From positions 1 to 52,796 of the forward strand of contig CANOFW010000021.1 in NCBI GenBank assembly GCA_947565425.1: a stretch of 52,796 nucleotides of DNA, in the 5' to 3' direction. Source of the stretch: an uncultured Lachnospiraceae bacterium. GTDB taxonomy: Bacteria > Bacillota > Clostridia > Lachnospirales > Lachnospiraceae. The notes below the pieces were generated by a model. That model was not told where the DNA came from, made no database searches, and was given only the letters and a program-made list of their open reading frames with translations. Within the stretch, counting starts at the first letter, position 1; every line of letters starts with the position of its first letter. Below, piece after piece: positions 34,517-42,999 of the stretch. The position numbers and the translations under genes are program-made.

Positions 34517-35403
34517 CATTTGTATTTTCGGGACAGGGAGACCAAGCTCCTGGGATGGGCAGAGAAATGGCAGAAAAATACCCTGCTGCGACATCGGTAT
34601 ATGAGATGTGTGACCGTCTGCGTCCCGGTACATCTTCCCGGTGCTTTGAAGGTACGGAAGAGGAATTAAAAGAAACGAAGAATACACAACCTTGCCTATT
34701 TGCTTATGAATTAGCGGCGGCAAAGGTTTTAGCAGATAAAGAAGTCCGCCCTTGTGCTGTTGCGGGTTTTTCCCTTGGGGAAGTGGCAGCGGCTGTGGCG
34801 GCAGGTATATTTGATGATGAGACGGGATTTCGGTTGGTGTGTAGGCGCGGAGAGCTTATGCAACGTGAAGCTGAGAAATTTGACACGTCGATGGCGGCAG
34901 TTGTCAAGCTGCCAGCAAAACAGGTACAGGACATTTGTAGCCAATTCTCAGACATTTATCCAGTGAATTTCAATGCTCCCGGACAGGTCAGTGTTTCTGG
35001 GCTGTCGTCTCAAATGGCAGAATTTTCCGCAAAAGTAAGAGAGGAAAAAGGCAGAGCGATACCGCTCAAAGTAAAAGGAGCGTTTCATTCTCCTTTTATG
35101 GAGGGGGCGGCGCAAGCATTCGCTGAGGAACTCGCCAGGGTAGAAAAGAATGCGCCGCAAGTGACGCTTTATTCTAATATGACTGCCGAACCGTATGCGG
35201 GCGATATTGTGGAGTTGCTGTCGAAACAGATTTGCAGTCCAGTGCAGTGGGAAAAGATTATAGATAATATGATAGCAGAAGGAATAGATACGTTTGTGGA
35301 GATTGGTCCTGGCAAAACGTTGACCAATATTATCAAGAAAATTAATCCTCAGGTGACGGCAGTGACCGTTGCAGAATATTTAGCGGAGGCGGAATCATGT
35401 TAA
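34504..35403 (+). CDS. fabD: Malonyl-CoA:ACP transacylase
   Basis: A 299-residue enzyme that moves malonyl groups from CoA to ACP. Nucleophile Ser in AGFSLGEVAA (Phe replaces the His of GHSLG, a common variant), catalytic His in GAFHSPFM, and the VEIGPGKTL segment near the end. It overlaps fabK and fabG, consistent with tight operon coupling. Confidence 0.93.
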   Translation: MGKIAFVFSGQGDQAPGMGREMAEKYPAATSVYEMCDRLRPGTSSRCFEGTEEELKETKNTQPCLFAYELAAAKVLADKEVRPCAVAGFSLGEVAAAVAAGIFDDETGFRLVCRRGELMQREAEKFDTSMAAVVKLPAKQVQDICSQFSDIYPVNFNAPGQVSVSGLSSQMAEFSAKVREEKGRAIPLKVKGAFHSPFMEGAAQAFAEELARVEKNAPQVTLYSNMTAEPYAGDIVELLSKQICSPVQWEKIIDNMIAEGIDTFVEIGPGKTLTNIIKKINPQVTAVTVAEYLAEAESC

Positions 35404-36125
35404 AAGGAAAAACGGCAATCATCACAGGCGCATCGCGCGGAATTGGTGAGGCAATTGCCCAAAAATTTGCGTCGCTTGGCGCGAACATTGCTGTGATTTA
35501 TGCGGGCAATCAAAGTGCCGCGCAGAAAGTGTGTGAATGTTGCCAGGAACATTATGGTGTAAAGGCAATTCCCTACCAATGTGATGTAGCTAATTTTGAA
35601 GCTGTCAAGCAGACCGTGACCTGCGTCAAGGCTGATTTTGGCACGGTGCATATCTTAGTAAACAATGCTGGTATTACCAGAGATGGATTGTGTGCTATGA
35701 TGAAAGAAGATGACTTTACAACAGTAATTGACACAAATCTTAAAGGTGCATTTAATTTTATTAGGCATTGTTCTGGAATGTTTCTTAAAAACCGTGAAGG
35801 TTCTATTATCAACATTTCCTCAGTTGTCGGACTGACCGGGAATGCAGGACAGAGCAATTATGCGGCTTCCAAAGCGGGACTGATTGGCCTTACCAAATCA
35901 GTGGCAAAGGAGTTGGCATCGCGCGGCATTCGTTGTAATGCAATTGCACCCGGTTTTATAAAGACCGATATGACGGAGTCGCAGGCGGACAATCCGCTGT
36001 TGGCGGCAGTGCCGCTTGGCAGGATGGGCGAGGTTTCGGATATAGCGGAGGCGGCAGCTTATCTGGCAACGGCAAATTATGTAACCGGAGAGATATTGCG
36101 CGTCGATGGCGGCATTGCGATGTAA
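35397..36125 (+). CDS. fabG: 3-oxoacyl-ACP reductase
   Basis: A 242-residue short-chain dehydrogenase that reduces beta-ketoacyl-ACP with NADPH. TGASRGIGEAIA nucleotide loop, NNAGITRDG, catalytic Ser (INISSVVG), Tyr-Lys (NYAASKAG), and C-terminal VTGEILRVDGGIAM. GGAGG within fabD serves as its ribosome site, and the ATG overlaps the fabD stop. Confidence 0.95.
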   Translation: MLKGKTAIITGASRGIGEAIAQKFASLGANIAVIYAGNQSAAQKVCECCQEHYGVKAIPYQCDVANFEAVKQTVTCVKADFGTVHILVNNAGITRDGLCAMMKEDDFTTVIDTNLKGAFNFIRHCSGMFLKNREGSIINISSVVGLTGNAGQSNYAASKAGLIGLTKSVAKELASRGIRCNAIAPGFIKTDMTESQADNPLLAAVPLGRMGEVSDIAEAAAYLATANYVTGEILRVDGGIAM

Positions 36126-36146
36126 GCGATAGAAGGAGAAAGTAAT

Positions 36147-37385
36147 ATGAGTGAAAATAGAAGAGTAGTTGTTACTGGCATCGGTGCGGTTACTCCTGTG
36201 GGAAATAATGCGAAAGATACATGGGAAAGCCTGAAAAATGGTAAGAACGGCATAGCCCCCATCACGCTTTTTGATACAGAGAAGTTCAAAGCAAAGCTTG
36301 GCGCGGAGGTCAAAGGATTTGAGCCGGGAGAATACCTGGCGGTAAATGATATACTGCGCACAGACCGCTATGCACAGTTTGCGGTAGCGGCTGCACAGCA
36401 GGCGGTAGACGAGAGCGGTGTGGAAGGGATGGTGGAACCGGAGCGTTTTTCTGTGATGTTTGGCACGGGCATCGGAGGAATCGGTACTTTTGAAAAAGAA
36501 CATACCAAATTGATGGAGAGAGGGCCCCGCCGTGTATCTTCCTTATTTGTACCTATGATGATTGCTAATATGGCAGCAGGTATGATTGCTATCCGGCATG
36601 ATTGCCGCGGCTCAGCGATGCCGGCGGTTACCGCCTGTGCTTCTGGTTCCAATGCGATTGGCGAGGCTATGCGAATGATCCGCCATGGTTATGCGGACGC
36701 TGCGATTACCGGCGGTGCAGAGGCGGCAATTAACGCATCTGCTGTAGCTGGATTTGCCAATATGCTTGCGCTCTCCACTTCGCAGAATCCTGATGAGGCG
36801 TCATTGCCCTTTGATAAGCGTAGAGGCGGTTTTGTTATTGGCGAGGGTGCAGTTGCGCTTGTTTTGGAAGAATATGAGCACGCGAAGAGGCGGGGTGCGA
36901 AAATATATGGAGAAGTATGTGGGTATGGTTCTACGTGCGACGCTTACCATATTACAGCGCCTCACCCAGAGGCAAGAGGCGGTGCGCAGGCAATGCTTGA
37001 CGCTATGGAGGAAGCCGGATATGGTGAGGATGATATTGTATATATCAATGCACATGGCACGGGAACGCCGATGAATGACATGATTGAGACAGTGGCCATA
37101 AAGAAAGCGCTTGGTGAAGATAATGCGCGCAAGGCATATGTAAGTTCCACCAAATCAATGACTGGACATATGCTAGGAGCAGCGGGAGCGCTGGAGGCGT
37201 TGGCTTGTTTGCAGGCTTTGAACGAGGGCATTATTCCGCCAACGATTAATTTGCTAGAGCAGGATGAAGCGTGCGACTTGAACTGTGTACCAAATACTGC
37301 GGTAAAGGCAGACATCACATTGGCCTTATCCAATTCCCTTGGTTTTGGCGGCCACAATGCTTGTCTTGCTTTTAGAAAGGTGTAG
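36147..37385 (+). CDS. fabF: 3-oxoacyl-ACP synthase II
   Basis: A 412-residue condensing enzyme that elongates acyl-ACP with malonyl-ACP. Catalytic Cys in VTACASGSNAIG, His in NAHGTGTPMND and His in SMTGHMLGAAG, plus the C-terminal NSLGFGGHNA. AAGGAG precedes the ATG. Without fabH in the window, initiation is either encoded elsewhere or shared. Confidence 0.95.
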   Translation: MSENRRVVVTGIGAVTPVGNNAKDTWESLKNGKNGIAPITLFDTEKFKAKLGAEVKGFEPGEYLAVNDILRTDRYAQFAVAAAQQAVDESGVEGMVEPERFSVMFGTGIGGIGTFEKEHTKLMERGPRRVSSLFVPMMIANMAAGMIAIRHDCRGSAMPAVTACASGSNAIGEAMRMIRHGYADAAITGGAEAAINASAVAGFANMLALSTSQNPDEASLPFDKRRGGFVIGEGAVALVLEEYEHAKRRGAKIYGEVCGYGSTCDAYHITAPHPEARGGAQAMLDAMEEAGYGEDDIVYINAHGTGTPMNDMIETVAIKKALGEDNARKAYVSSTKSMTGHMLGAAGALEALACLQALNEGIIPPTINLLEQDEACDLNCVPNTAVKADITLALSNSLGFGGHNACLAFRKV

Positions 37386-37392
37386 TCAGATT

Positions 37393-37815
37393 ATGAATGA
37401 GACAGATATCCGTAAATATGCGGGGCTGATGCAGGAGCTTGGGCTAACCGGGCTGGAAGTTACGGAGGGAGAAAAGGTCGTGCGCCTTGAGCGCGCGGTT
37501 CCTACTGTGGCAAAAGAGGTTGTGACGCTTAATGCAGCTTCGGCATCAACAGTTACGCCAGATGAAATAGAGAGAGACTATATTAGCATAACATCCCCCC
37601 TGGTGGGTGTATTTTATGCTGCTCCGGCAGAAAATGCCGAGCCTTATGTGGCAATTGGCGATCGCGTAAAGAAAGGGCAGACGCTTTGTATTGTAGAAGC
37701 AATGAAGCTAATGAATGAGATTACCGCCGAGGAGGATGGTGTCATCTCAGAAATATGCGTGACGAATGACCAGGTTGTAGAATATGGCACAGAATTATTT
37801 CGTATGAAGAGGTAG
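37393..37815 (+). CDS. accB: Acetyl-CoA carboxylase biotin carboxyl carrier protein
   Basis: A 140-residue carrier. A short N-terminal helical region and linker are followed by the biotinyl domain with the biotin lysine in VEAMKLMNEI. The frame is open into fabF, but ATG 37393 matches family starts. It is placed between fabF and fabZ as in other Firmicutes fab operons, 4 bp before fabZ. Confidence 0.93.
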   Translation: MNETDIRKYAGLMQELGLTGLEVTEGEKVVRLERAVPTVAKEVVTLNAASASTVTPDEIERDYISITSPLVGVFYAAPAENAEPYVAIGDRVKKGQTLCIVEAMKLMNEITAEEDGVISEICVTNDQVVEYGTELFRMKR

Positions 37816-37819
37816 GACA

Positions 37820-38236
37820 ATGGATAGAGAAGAAATTAAGAAAATACTGCCCCACAGAGATCACATGCTCCTGTTGGACGAAGTGACAAAGGAGGAGGGA
37901 GTTGCCATCGGTCAATACACAGTGCGAGGCGATGAGTTTTTCTTAAAAGGGCATTTTCCCGGCAATCCGATTGTTCCTGGTGTAATTCTCTGTGAAATTT
38001 TAGCGCAGTCGGCTTGTGTTCTCATGGAAGACGCCATGAGTGAAGGGAAGCTTCCAGTGTATACGGGACTAAATAATGTGAAATTTCGTTCTCCGGTGAA
38101 GCCTGGCGACACAATCGAGACAGAATGCAGAATAAAAAGGGCAAAGCATCCCTTCTTTTTTGCAGAAGGTATCGTCCGTGTAGAGGGGAAAGTGTGTGTA
38201 TCGGCCGACTTTTCTTTCGCAATTATGGGAGAGTAA
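37820..38236 (+). CDS. fabZ: 3-hydroxyacyl-ACP dehydratase
   Basis: A 138-residue hot-dog-fold enzyme removing water from 3-hydroxyacyl-ACP. Catalytic His in GHFPGNPIVPGV and Glu in CEILAQSA; starts with the typical ILPHRDHMLLLDEV. It stops 2 bp before the accC ATG. No FabA/FabM isomerase for unsaturated fatty acids is seen nearby. Confidence 0.94.
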   Translation: MDREEIKKILPHRDHMLLLDEVTKEEGVAIGQYTVRGDEFFLKGHFPGNPIVPGVILCEILAQSACVLMEDAMSEGKLPVYTGLNNVKFRSPVKPGDTIETECRIKRAKHPFFFAEGIVRVEGKVCVSADFSFAIMGE

Positions 38237-38238
38237 TT

Positions 38239-39546
38239 ATGTTTTCAAAAATATTGATTGCCAATCGCGGCGAGATTGCCGTGCGCATCATTCGGGCATG
38301 TAAAGAAATGGGTGTAGCAACGGTGGCAGTATATTCTGAGGCGGATAAAAATGCCCTTCATGTGGCGTTGGCAGACCAAAGTTATTGTATTGGCGGTCCA
38401 GAAGCTTCCGAAAGCTACCTCAATGAAAATCAGATTATCAGCACGGCAATTTTGGCAGGTGCACAGGCAATCCATCCGGGATACGGATTCCTGTCTGAAA
38501 ATGCTCATTTTGCCAGGCTTTGTCGCAAAAACGGTTTGGTATTTATCGGTCCCGATGCTGAGAGCATGGAGCGTCTCAGTGATAAGGCGGTCTTGAAAGA
38601 GCTGATTCAGAAAACAGAGCTCACCGTTATTCCTGGGACGAAAGCCGTGGCTTCTATGGAAGAGGCGAAGCAGGCTGCCCAAAGGATTGGTTATCCGGTT
38701 ATGCTCAAGGCATGTGCCGGTGGAGGTGGACGGGGAATCCGCCTGATTCGTGCTGAGGAAGATTTGGAGGAAGCGTATCTTCAAGCGACTAGCGAGGCTT
38801 TGAGTGCATTTGGCGATGGCAGTGTGTATCTGGAGAAATATATTTTTCCGGCTAGACATGTGGAATTACAGATGTTAGCAGATGAGCAGGGAAATGCCGT
38901 CTGCCTTGGTGATCGGGATTGTTCTTTGCAGCGGCGAAATCAAAAGTTGATTGAGGAAACGCCATCTCCTGCGATAGATGACAAACAGAGGAAAAAGATG
39001 ATTGTGCTTGCGACACAAGCGGTTCAGAAAATCGGCTATGTCGGTGCAGGAACATTGGAATTTTTGGTGGACAGGGACGGCAATTTCTGGTTCATGGAAA
39101 TGAATGTCCGATTACAGGTAGAACATTCTGTTACAGAAATGCTTACCGGCATTGACCTTGTGAAATGGCAGATTCGTATTGCCGCTGGAATTGCGCTTAA
39201 TTTTACCCAACAAGAAATCCGTATGAAAGGTTCGGCGATTGAGTGCCGGATTAATGCCGGAAGCTGTGGTACGCTTAAAATGCTACATATTCCCGGCGGT
39301 CCATCTGTGAGATTTGACACCCACCTGATCGCAGGTACTGTCGTATCGCCCTATTACGATTCGCTGCTCGGTAAGCTGGTTGTGTTTGCCAAGACGCGGG
39401 AGGAGACATTGCGGAAAATGCGTGCATCTCTCTGTGAACTCGTGATTGACGGTATCTCCACCAATATTGAAGAACAGTTAAGTATCGTAGAGGACGATAG
39501 ATTTACCAGTGGAAATTACGATTTAACTTTTATGGGAAATAGATAA
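38239..39546 (+). CDS. accC: Acetyl-CoA carboxylase, biotin carboxylase subunit
   Basis: A 435-residue ATP-grasp enzyme carboxylating biotin on AccB. ILIANRGEIAVRI start, KACAGGGGRGIRL glycine-rich ATP loop, HVELQ, EMNVRLQVEHSVTEM (Ser where most enzymes have Pro) and the C-terminal YYDSLLGKL. ATG 38239 is the start; the longer frame runs into fabZ. AT-rich spacing of 55 bp follows before accD. Confidence 0.94.
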   Translation: MFSKILIANRGEIAVRIIRACKEMGVATVAVYSEADKNALHVALADQSYCIGGPEASESYLNENQIISTAILAGAQAIHPGYGFLSENAHFARLCRKNGLVFIGPDAESMERLSDKAVLKELIQKTELTVIPGTKAVASMEEAKQAAQRIGYPVMLKACAGGGGRGIRLIRAEEDLEEAYLQATSEALSAFGDGSVYLEKYIFPARHVELQMLADEQGNAVCLGDRDCSLQRRNQKLIEETPSPAIDDKQRKKMIVLATQAVQKIGYVGAGTLEFLVDRDGNFWFMEMNVRLQVEHSVTEMLTGIDLVKWQIRIAAGIALNFTQQEIRMKGSAIECRINAGSCGTLKMLHIPGGPSVRFDTHLIAGTVVSPYYDSLLGKLVVFAKTREETLRKMRASLCELVIDGISTNIEEQLSIVEDDRFTSGNYDLTFMGNR

Positions 39547-39601
39547 AAATTAAATTTAAAATTAATAGCATAAATATAATTTATTATTAAAAGGTGACGA
39601 A

Positions 39602-40453
39602 ATGGCATTAATCAATTTTTTAAAACCAAAAAATCAGTTGGAAGAGGGTGGGCGTTCGGCTGCGCTTGTGCAGAGAGACGAGGGAGAACCCGAAAAAAAA
39701 TGCCCGAACTGCCATAAGGACATACCGTTGAGCCGTCTGTGGGCAAATCGTTTAGTTTGTCCCTGTGGCTATCATTTTCGTATGAAAGCGCGGCAGCGCA
39801 TGAAAATGCTGGTGGATAAAGACAGTTTTCAGGAACTGTTTGCCAGAATGAAAGCAGAGAATCCTCTGAACTTTCCAGGTTATAGAGATAAAGCAGAAAA
39901 TGTTCGCGCTGCCAGTGGTGAGGAAGAGGCGGTTATCTGCGGTACGGCTGAAATTGGTAAACAAAGCTGTTGTCTGTTTGTGATGGAACCTTATTTTATG
40001 ATGGGCAGTATGGGCAGTGCAGTGGGAGAAAAGATTACGTCCCTGTTTGAGTATGCGCTGAAACACCGCCTGCCAGTTGTCGGTTTTACCGTTTCTGGCG
40101 GTGCAAGGATGCAGGAAGGTCTGCTTTCGCTCATGCAGATGGCAAAAACAAGTGCAGCGGTTAAGCGGCACAGCGACGCGGGCCTGTTGTACATTGCAAT
40201 ATTGACAGATCCAACAACAGGCGGCGTCACGGCGAGTTTTGCTATGGAGGCTGATATTATATTGGCGGAACCGGGAGCGACGGTAGGGTTTGCCGGGGCG
40301 AGAGTGATTGAGCAGACGACCAAGAAATCGCTTCCTAAGGGATTTCAGAAATCGGAATTTGTACTGGAACATGGATTTGTAGATGCTATTGTCAACCGTT
40401 TGAACCAGAGGAAAGTGTTGGCGGAACTTCTCAAGATGCATAACGGAGGTTGA
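39602..40453 (+). CDS. accD: Acetyl-CoA carboxylase carboxyltransferase subunit beta
   Basis: A 283-residue subunit that transfers the carboxyl group from biotin to acetyl-CoA together with AccA. Crotonase-fold motifs GFTVSGGARMQEGLLSL and TDPTTGGVTASFA are intact. The N-terminal zinc ribbon reads CPNC then CPC, so the second pair is C-x-C instead of the usual C-x2-C, one residue short. The AAAGGTGA site precedes the ATG, and accA follows at once. Confidence 0.93.
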   Translation: MALINFLKPKNQLEEGGRSAALVQRDEGEPEKKCPNCHKDIPLSRLWANRLVCPCGYHFRMKARQRMKMLVDKDSFQELFARMKAENPLNFPGYRDKAENVRAASGEEEAVICGTAEIGKQSCCLFVMEPYFMMGSMGSAVGEKITSLFEYALKHRLPVVGFTVSGGARMQEGLLSLMQMAKTSAAVKRHSDAGLLYIAILTDPTTGGVTASFAMEADIILAEPGATVGFAGARVIEQTTKKSLPKGFQKSEFVLEHGFVDAIVNRLNQRKVLAELLKMHNGG

Positions 40454-40457
40454 TACT

Positions 40458-41249
40458 TTGAGCCTGATACCTTATAACAGAGTAAAACTTGCCCGAGATA
40501 GTGAGCGACCGACCGGGCTTGATTATATCAGAAATATTTTTAAAGGATTTATGGAATTTCACGGTGACCGCCGCTTTGCGGACGATCATGCAGTTGTCGG
40601 GGGAATTGCAAGATTAAACGGGAATCCTGTGACTGTGATTGCTATAGAAAAGGGACATACGGCTAAGGAGCGCACTTACCGCAATTTTGGCGCGGCACAC
40701 CCCGAAGGCTACCGCAAAGCGCTGCGGCTTATGAAGCAGGCGGAGAAATTCGGCAGGCCGATTGTTTGTTTCGTTGATACCTCCGGCGCATACTGCGGTA
40801 TTGGTGCAGAAGAGCGCGGGCAGGGGCAGGCAATTGCTGAGAACTTGATGGAGATGTCGACCTTGTGCGTGCCGGTTATTTCTATTCTTATTGGTGAGGG
40901 TGGCAGCGGCGGTGCGCTGGGGTTAGCGGTCTCGGATCGCGTGTGGATGTTGCAAAATGCTGTCTATTCTGTAATTTCTCCAGAGGGTTGCGCTAGCATT
41001 CTCTGGAAGGATGCATCGAAAGCAGAGGCGGCAGCGGCAAGGCTCAAGCTTACAGCGGAAGACGCCAAGAGTTTGGGTGTGATTGAGCGCATTTTATCAG
41101 AAGAGGATATTGGCAAAAAGGAGTTTTATGAGCGCATTCGCACACTATTAGCGGAAGAACTCAGTGAACTGTCAAGCGACCTAGATCTGGTCGGTAAACG
41201 CTATGAACGTTTTCGTCAAATTGGCGCAGATGTAGTAAATAAGGAGTAA
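40458..41249 (+). CDS. accA: Acetyl-CoA carboxylase carboxyltransferase subunit alpha
   Basis: A 263-residue partner of AccD. FHGDRRFADDHAVVGGIARL, GMPxPEGY-type AHPEGYRKALRLM, DTSGAYCGIGAEERGQGQAIA and GEGGSGGALGLA are family hallmarks. TTG at 40458, 8 nt after GGAGG, is the start. Slightly shorter than Gram-negative AccA, as is normal for Firmicutes. It ends 2 bp before the acyl-CoA synthetase ATG. Confidence 0.93.
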   Translation: MSLIPYNRVKLARDSERPTGLDYIRNIFKGFMEFHGDRRFADDHAVVGGIARLNGNPVTVIAIEKGHTAKERTYRNFGAAHPEGYRKALRLMKQAEKFGRPIVCFVDTSGAYCGIGAEERGQGQAIAENLMEMSTLCVPVISILIGEGGSGGALGLAVSDRVWMLQNAVYSVISPEGCASILWKDASKAEAAAARLKLTAEDAKSLGVIERILSEEDIGKKEFYERIRTLLAEELSELSSDLDLVGKRYERFRQIGADVVNKE

Positions 41250-41251
41250 TT

Positions 41252-42883
41252 ATGAGTATATATCATAGATTCTGTACGGAAGTAATGGATGAACAGGGTG
41301 AATTGAAAAAATTAACGCTCGATTTTCCTGATAATTTTAACTTTGGTTATGATGTTGTCGACGTGATTGCGCAGGAAACGCCGGATAAAAGAGCCCTTGT
41401 CTGGTGCAATACCGAAGAAGAGGAACATATTTTCACATTCTCAGATATCAGAAAATACAGCAACCAAATGGCGAACGTATTTCAGGATGCGGGCATTGTC
41501 CGGGGCGACAGGGTAATGTTGGTGCTCAAGCGTCATTATGAGTATTGGTTTGCCGCAGTTGCGCTTCACAAGCTGGGCGCAGTAATGATTCCAGCTACCC
41601 ATATGTTGACGGAGAATGATTTCGTATATCGTCTCAAGGCATCCAAGGCAAAGGCAATTGTCTGTACTGTACAGGACGAAGTACCAAATAAAATTAAATC
41701 TGCACTTAAAAAAATAAATATGACTGTAAAATTATGGTGTGTACAGGATAATGTAGACGGCTTTGAGAATCTTACAGAGCGTATGCGAGAATTTGGCAGC
41801 GATTTTGACCGCGTGGAAACTGCTGCCTCAGACCCGATGATCATTTATTTCACATCAGGGACAACGGGCTATCCCAAAGGAGTGATCCATGATTTTACAT
41901 ATCCGCTGGCGCATATTGTCACGGCAAAGTATTGGCAGCAGGCGGAGGATAACGGATTGCATTTCACTGTGGCGGAGACCGGCTGGGCCAAAGCATCCTG
42001 GGGGAAAATTTACGGGCAATGGTTAATTGGCAGCGCAGTTATGGTTTATGACTTTGATAATTTTGAGCCTAAGCAGCTCACCGCAGTCATCAACCGTTAC
42101 GGTGTTACGTCTTTTTGTGCACCGCCTACGGTGTATCGCTATCTTGTGCGCAAAGGGATTCCTGATATGCCCACTTTAAAGCATGCTTCCACGGCTGGGG
42201 AAATGCTGGCGCCTGAAGTGTTTCATAAGTTTACGGAGTGCACCGGACTGCCTCTTTGTGAAGGCTATGGACAGACGGAGACGACACTGCTGATGGCGAA
42301 CTTTAAAGGAAAGCAAGCCGTGGAGGGTTCTATGGGAACCGCATCTCCATTTTACAATATTGAACTGCGCAATAAGTTTGGCGAGCCTGTACCCGTCGGC
42401 GAAATTGGCGAGGTTGTCATTGTTCCGCCTCCAAATGGCAGGCAGCCCGGCGTGTTTACGGCGTATCTTGATAATGAGGAGCAGTACCGTCATGTGTGGC
42501 GCGGCGGCGTATACCACACGGGTGATGCGGCATACATGGATGAAAACGGTCATTGCTGGTTTCACGGACGTTTTGATGATATTATCAAAACAGGCGGCTT
42601 CCGCGTAGGTCCTTATGAAGTGGAAAATGTCTTGATGGAGCATCCCGCCGTTGTGGAATGCAGCGTCATTGGCGTTCCTGATAAGCTCAGAGGGCAGGCG
42701 ATTAAGGCTGTGATTGTACCTGGGGAGGGACATCAGCCGAACAAGGAACTTGAGCTGGAAATCAAAGAGTTCTGCAACCGCAAACTTGCAGAGTACAAAT
42801 GGGTGCGTCTGGTAGAATTTGTGCAGGAAATGCCAAAGACCATCAGTGGAAAAATCCAAAAAAGCGTGCAGCGGAATACCTGA
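41252..42883 (+). CDS. AMP-forming acyl-CoA synthetase (medium-chain type)
   Basis: A 543-residue adenylate-forming enzyme activating a carboxylic acid to its CoA thioester. Phosphate loop YFTSGTTGYPKGV, EGYGQTETT, YHTGDAAYMDENG, the hinge GRFDDIIKTGG and C-terminal lysine region KTISGKIQK. It resembles medium-chain or phenylacetate/benzoate-type ligases more than acetyl-CoA synthetase. Tight coupling to accA (AAGGAGTAATT site in the accA end) places it in the fatty acid operon, where it may feed exogenous or recycled acids into CoA pools (inference). Confidence 0.88.
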   Translation: MSIYHRFCTEVMDEQGELKKLTLDFPDNFNFGYDVVDVIAQETPDKRALVWCNTEEEEHIFTFSDIRKYSNQMANVFQDAGIVRGDRVMLVLKRHYEYWFAAVALHKLGAVMIPATHMLTENDFVYRLKASKAKAIVCTVQDEVPNKIKSALKKINMTVKLWCVQDNVDGFENLTERMREFGSDFDRVETAASDPMIIYFTSGTTGYPKGVIHDFTYPLAHIVTAKYWQQAEDNGLHFTVAETGWAKASWGKIYGQWLIGSAVMVYDFDNFEPKQLTAVINRYGVTSFCAPPTVYRYLVRKGIPDMPTLKHASTAGEMLAPEVFHKFTECTGLPLCEGYGQTETTLLMANFKGKQAVEGSMGTASPFYNIELRNKFGEPVPVGEIGEVVIVPPPNGRQPGVFTAYLDNEEQYRHVWRGGVYHTGDAAYMDENGHCWFHGRFDDIIKTGGFRVGPYEVENVLMEHPAVVECSVIGVPDKLRGQAIKAVIVPGEGHQPNKELELEIKEFCNRKLAEYKWVRLVEFVQEMPKTISGKIQKSVQRNT

Positions 42884-42999
42884 CACGAGAATGATTGTTA
42901 CTGTGTGAAAAGTAACGAATAATTTACAAGTGATGGTATTTTTCTTGGATATATGCTAAAATTTGTTCAGATAGTTGGTGCATAATGCAAGGAGATGCC

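Noticed and set aside
42890-42920. Terminator between the acyl-CoA synthetase and PAS genes
   Set aside because: Only a 5-bp stem (GTTAC/GTAAC) without a T-run, so it is too weak to call.
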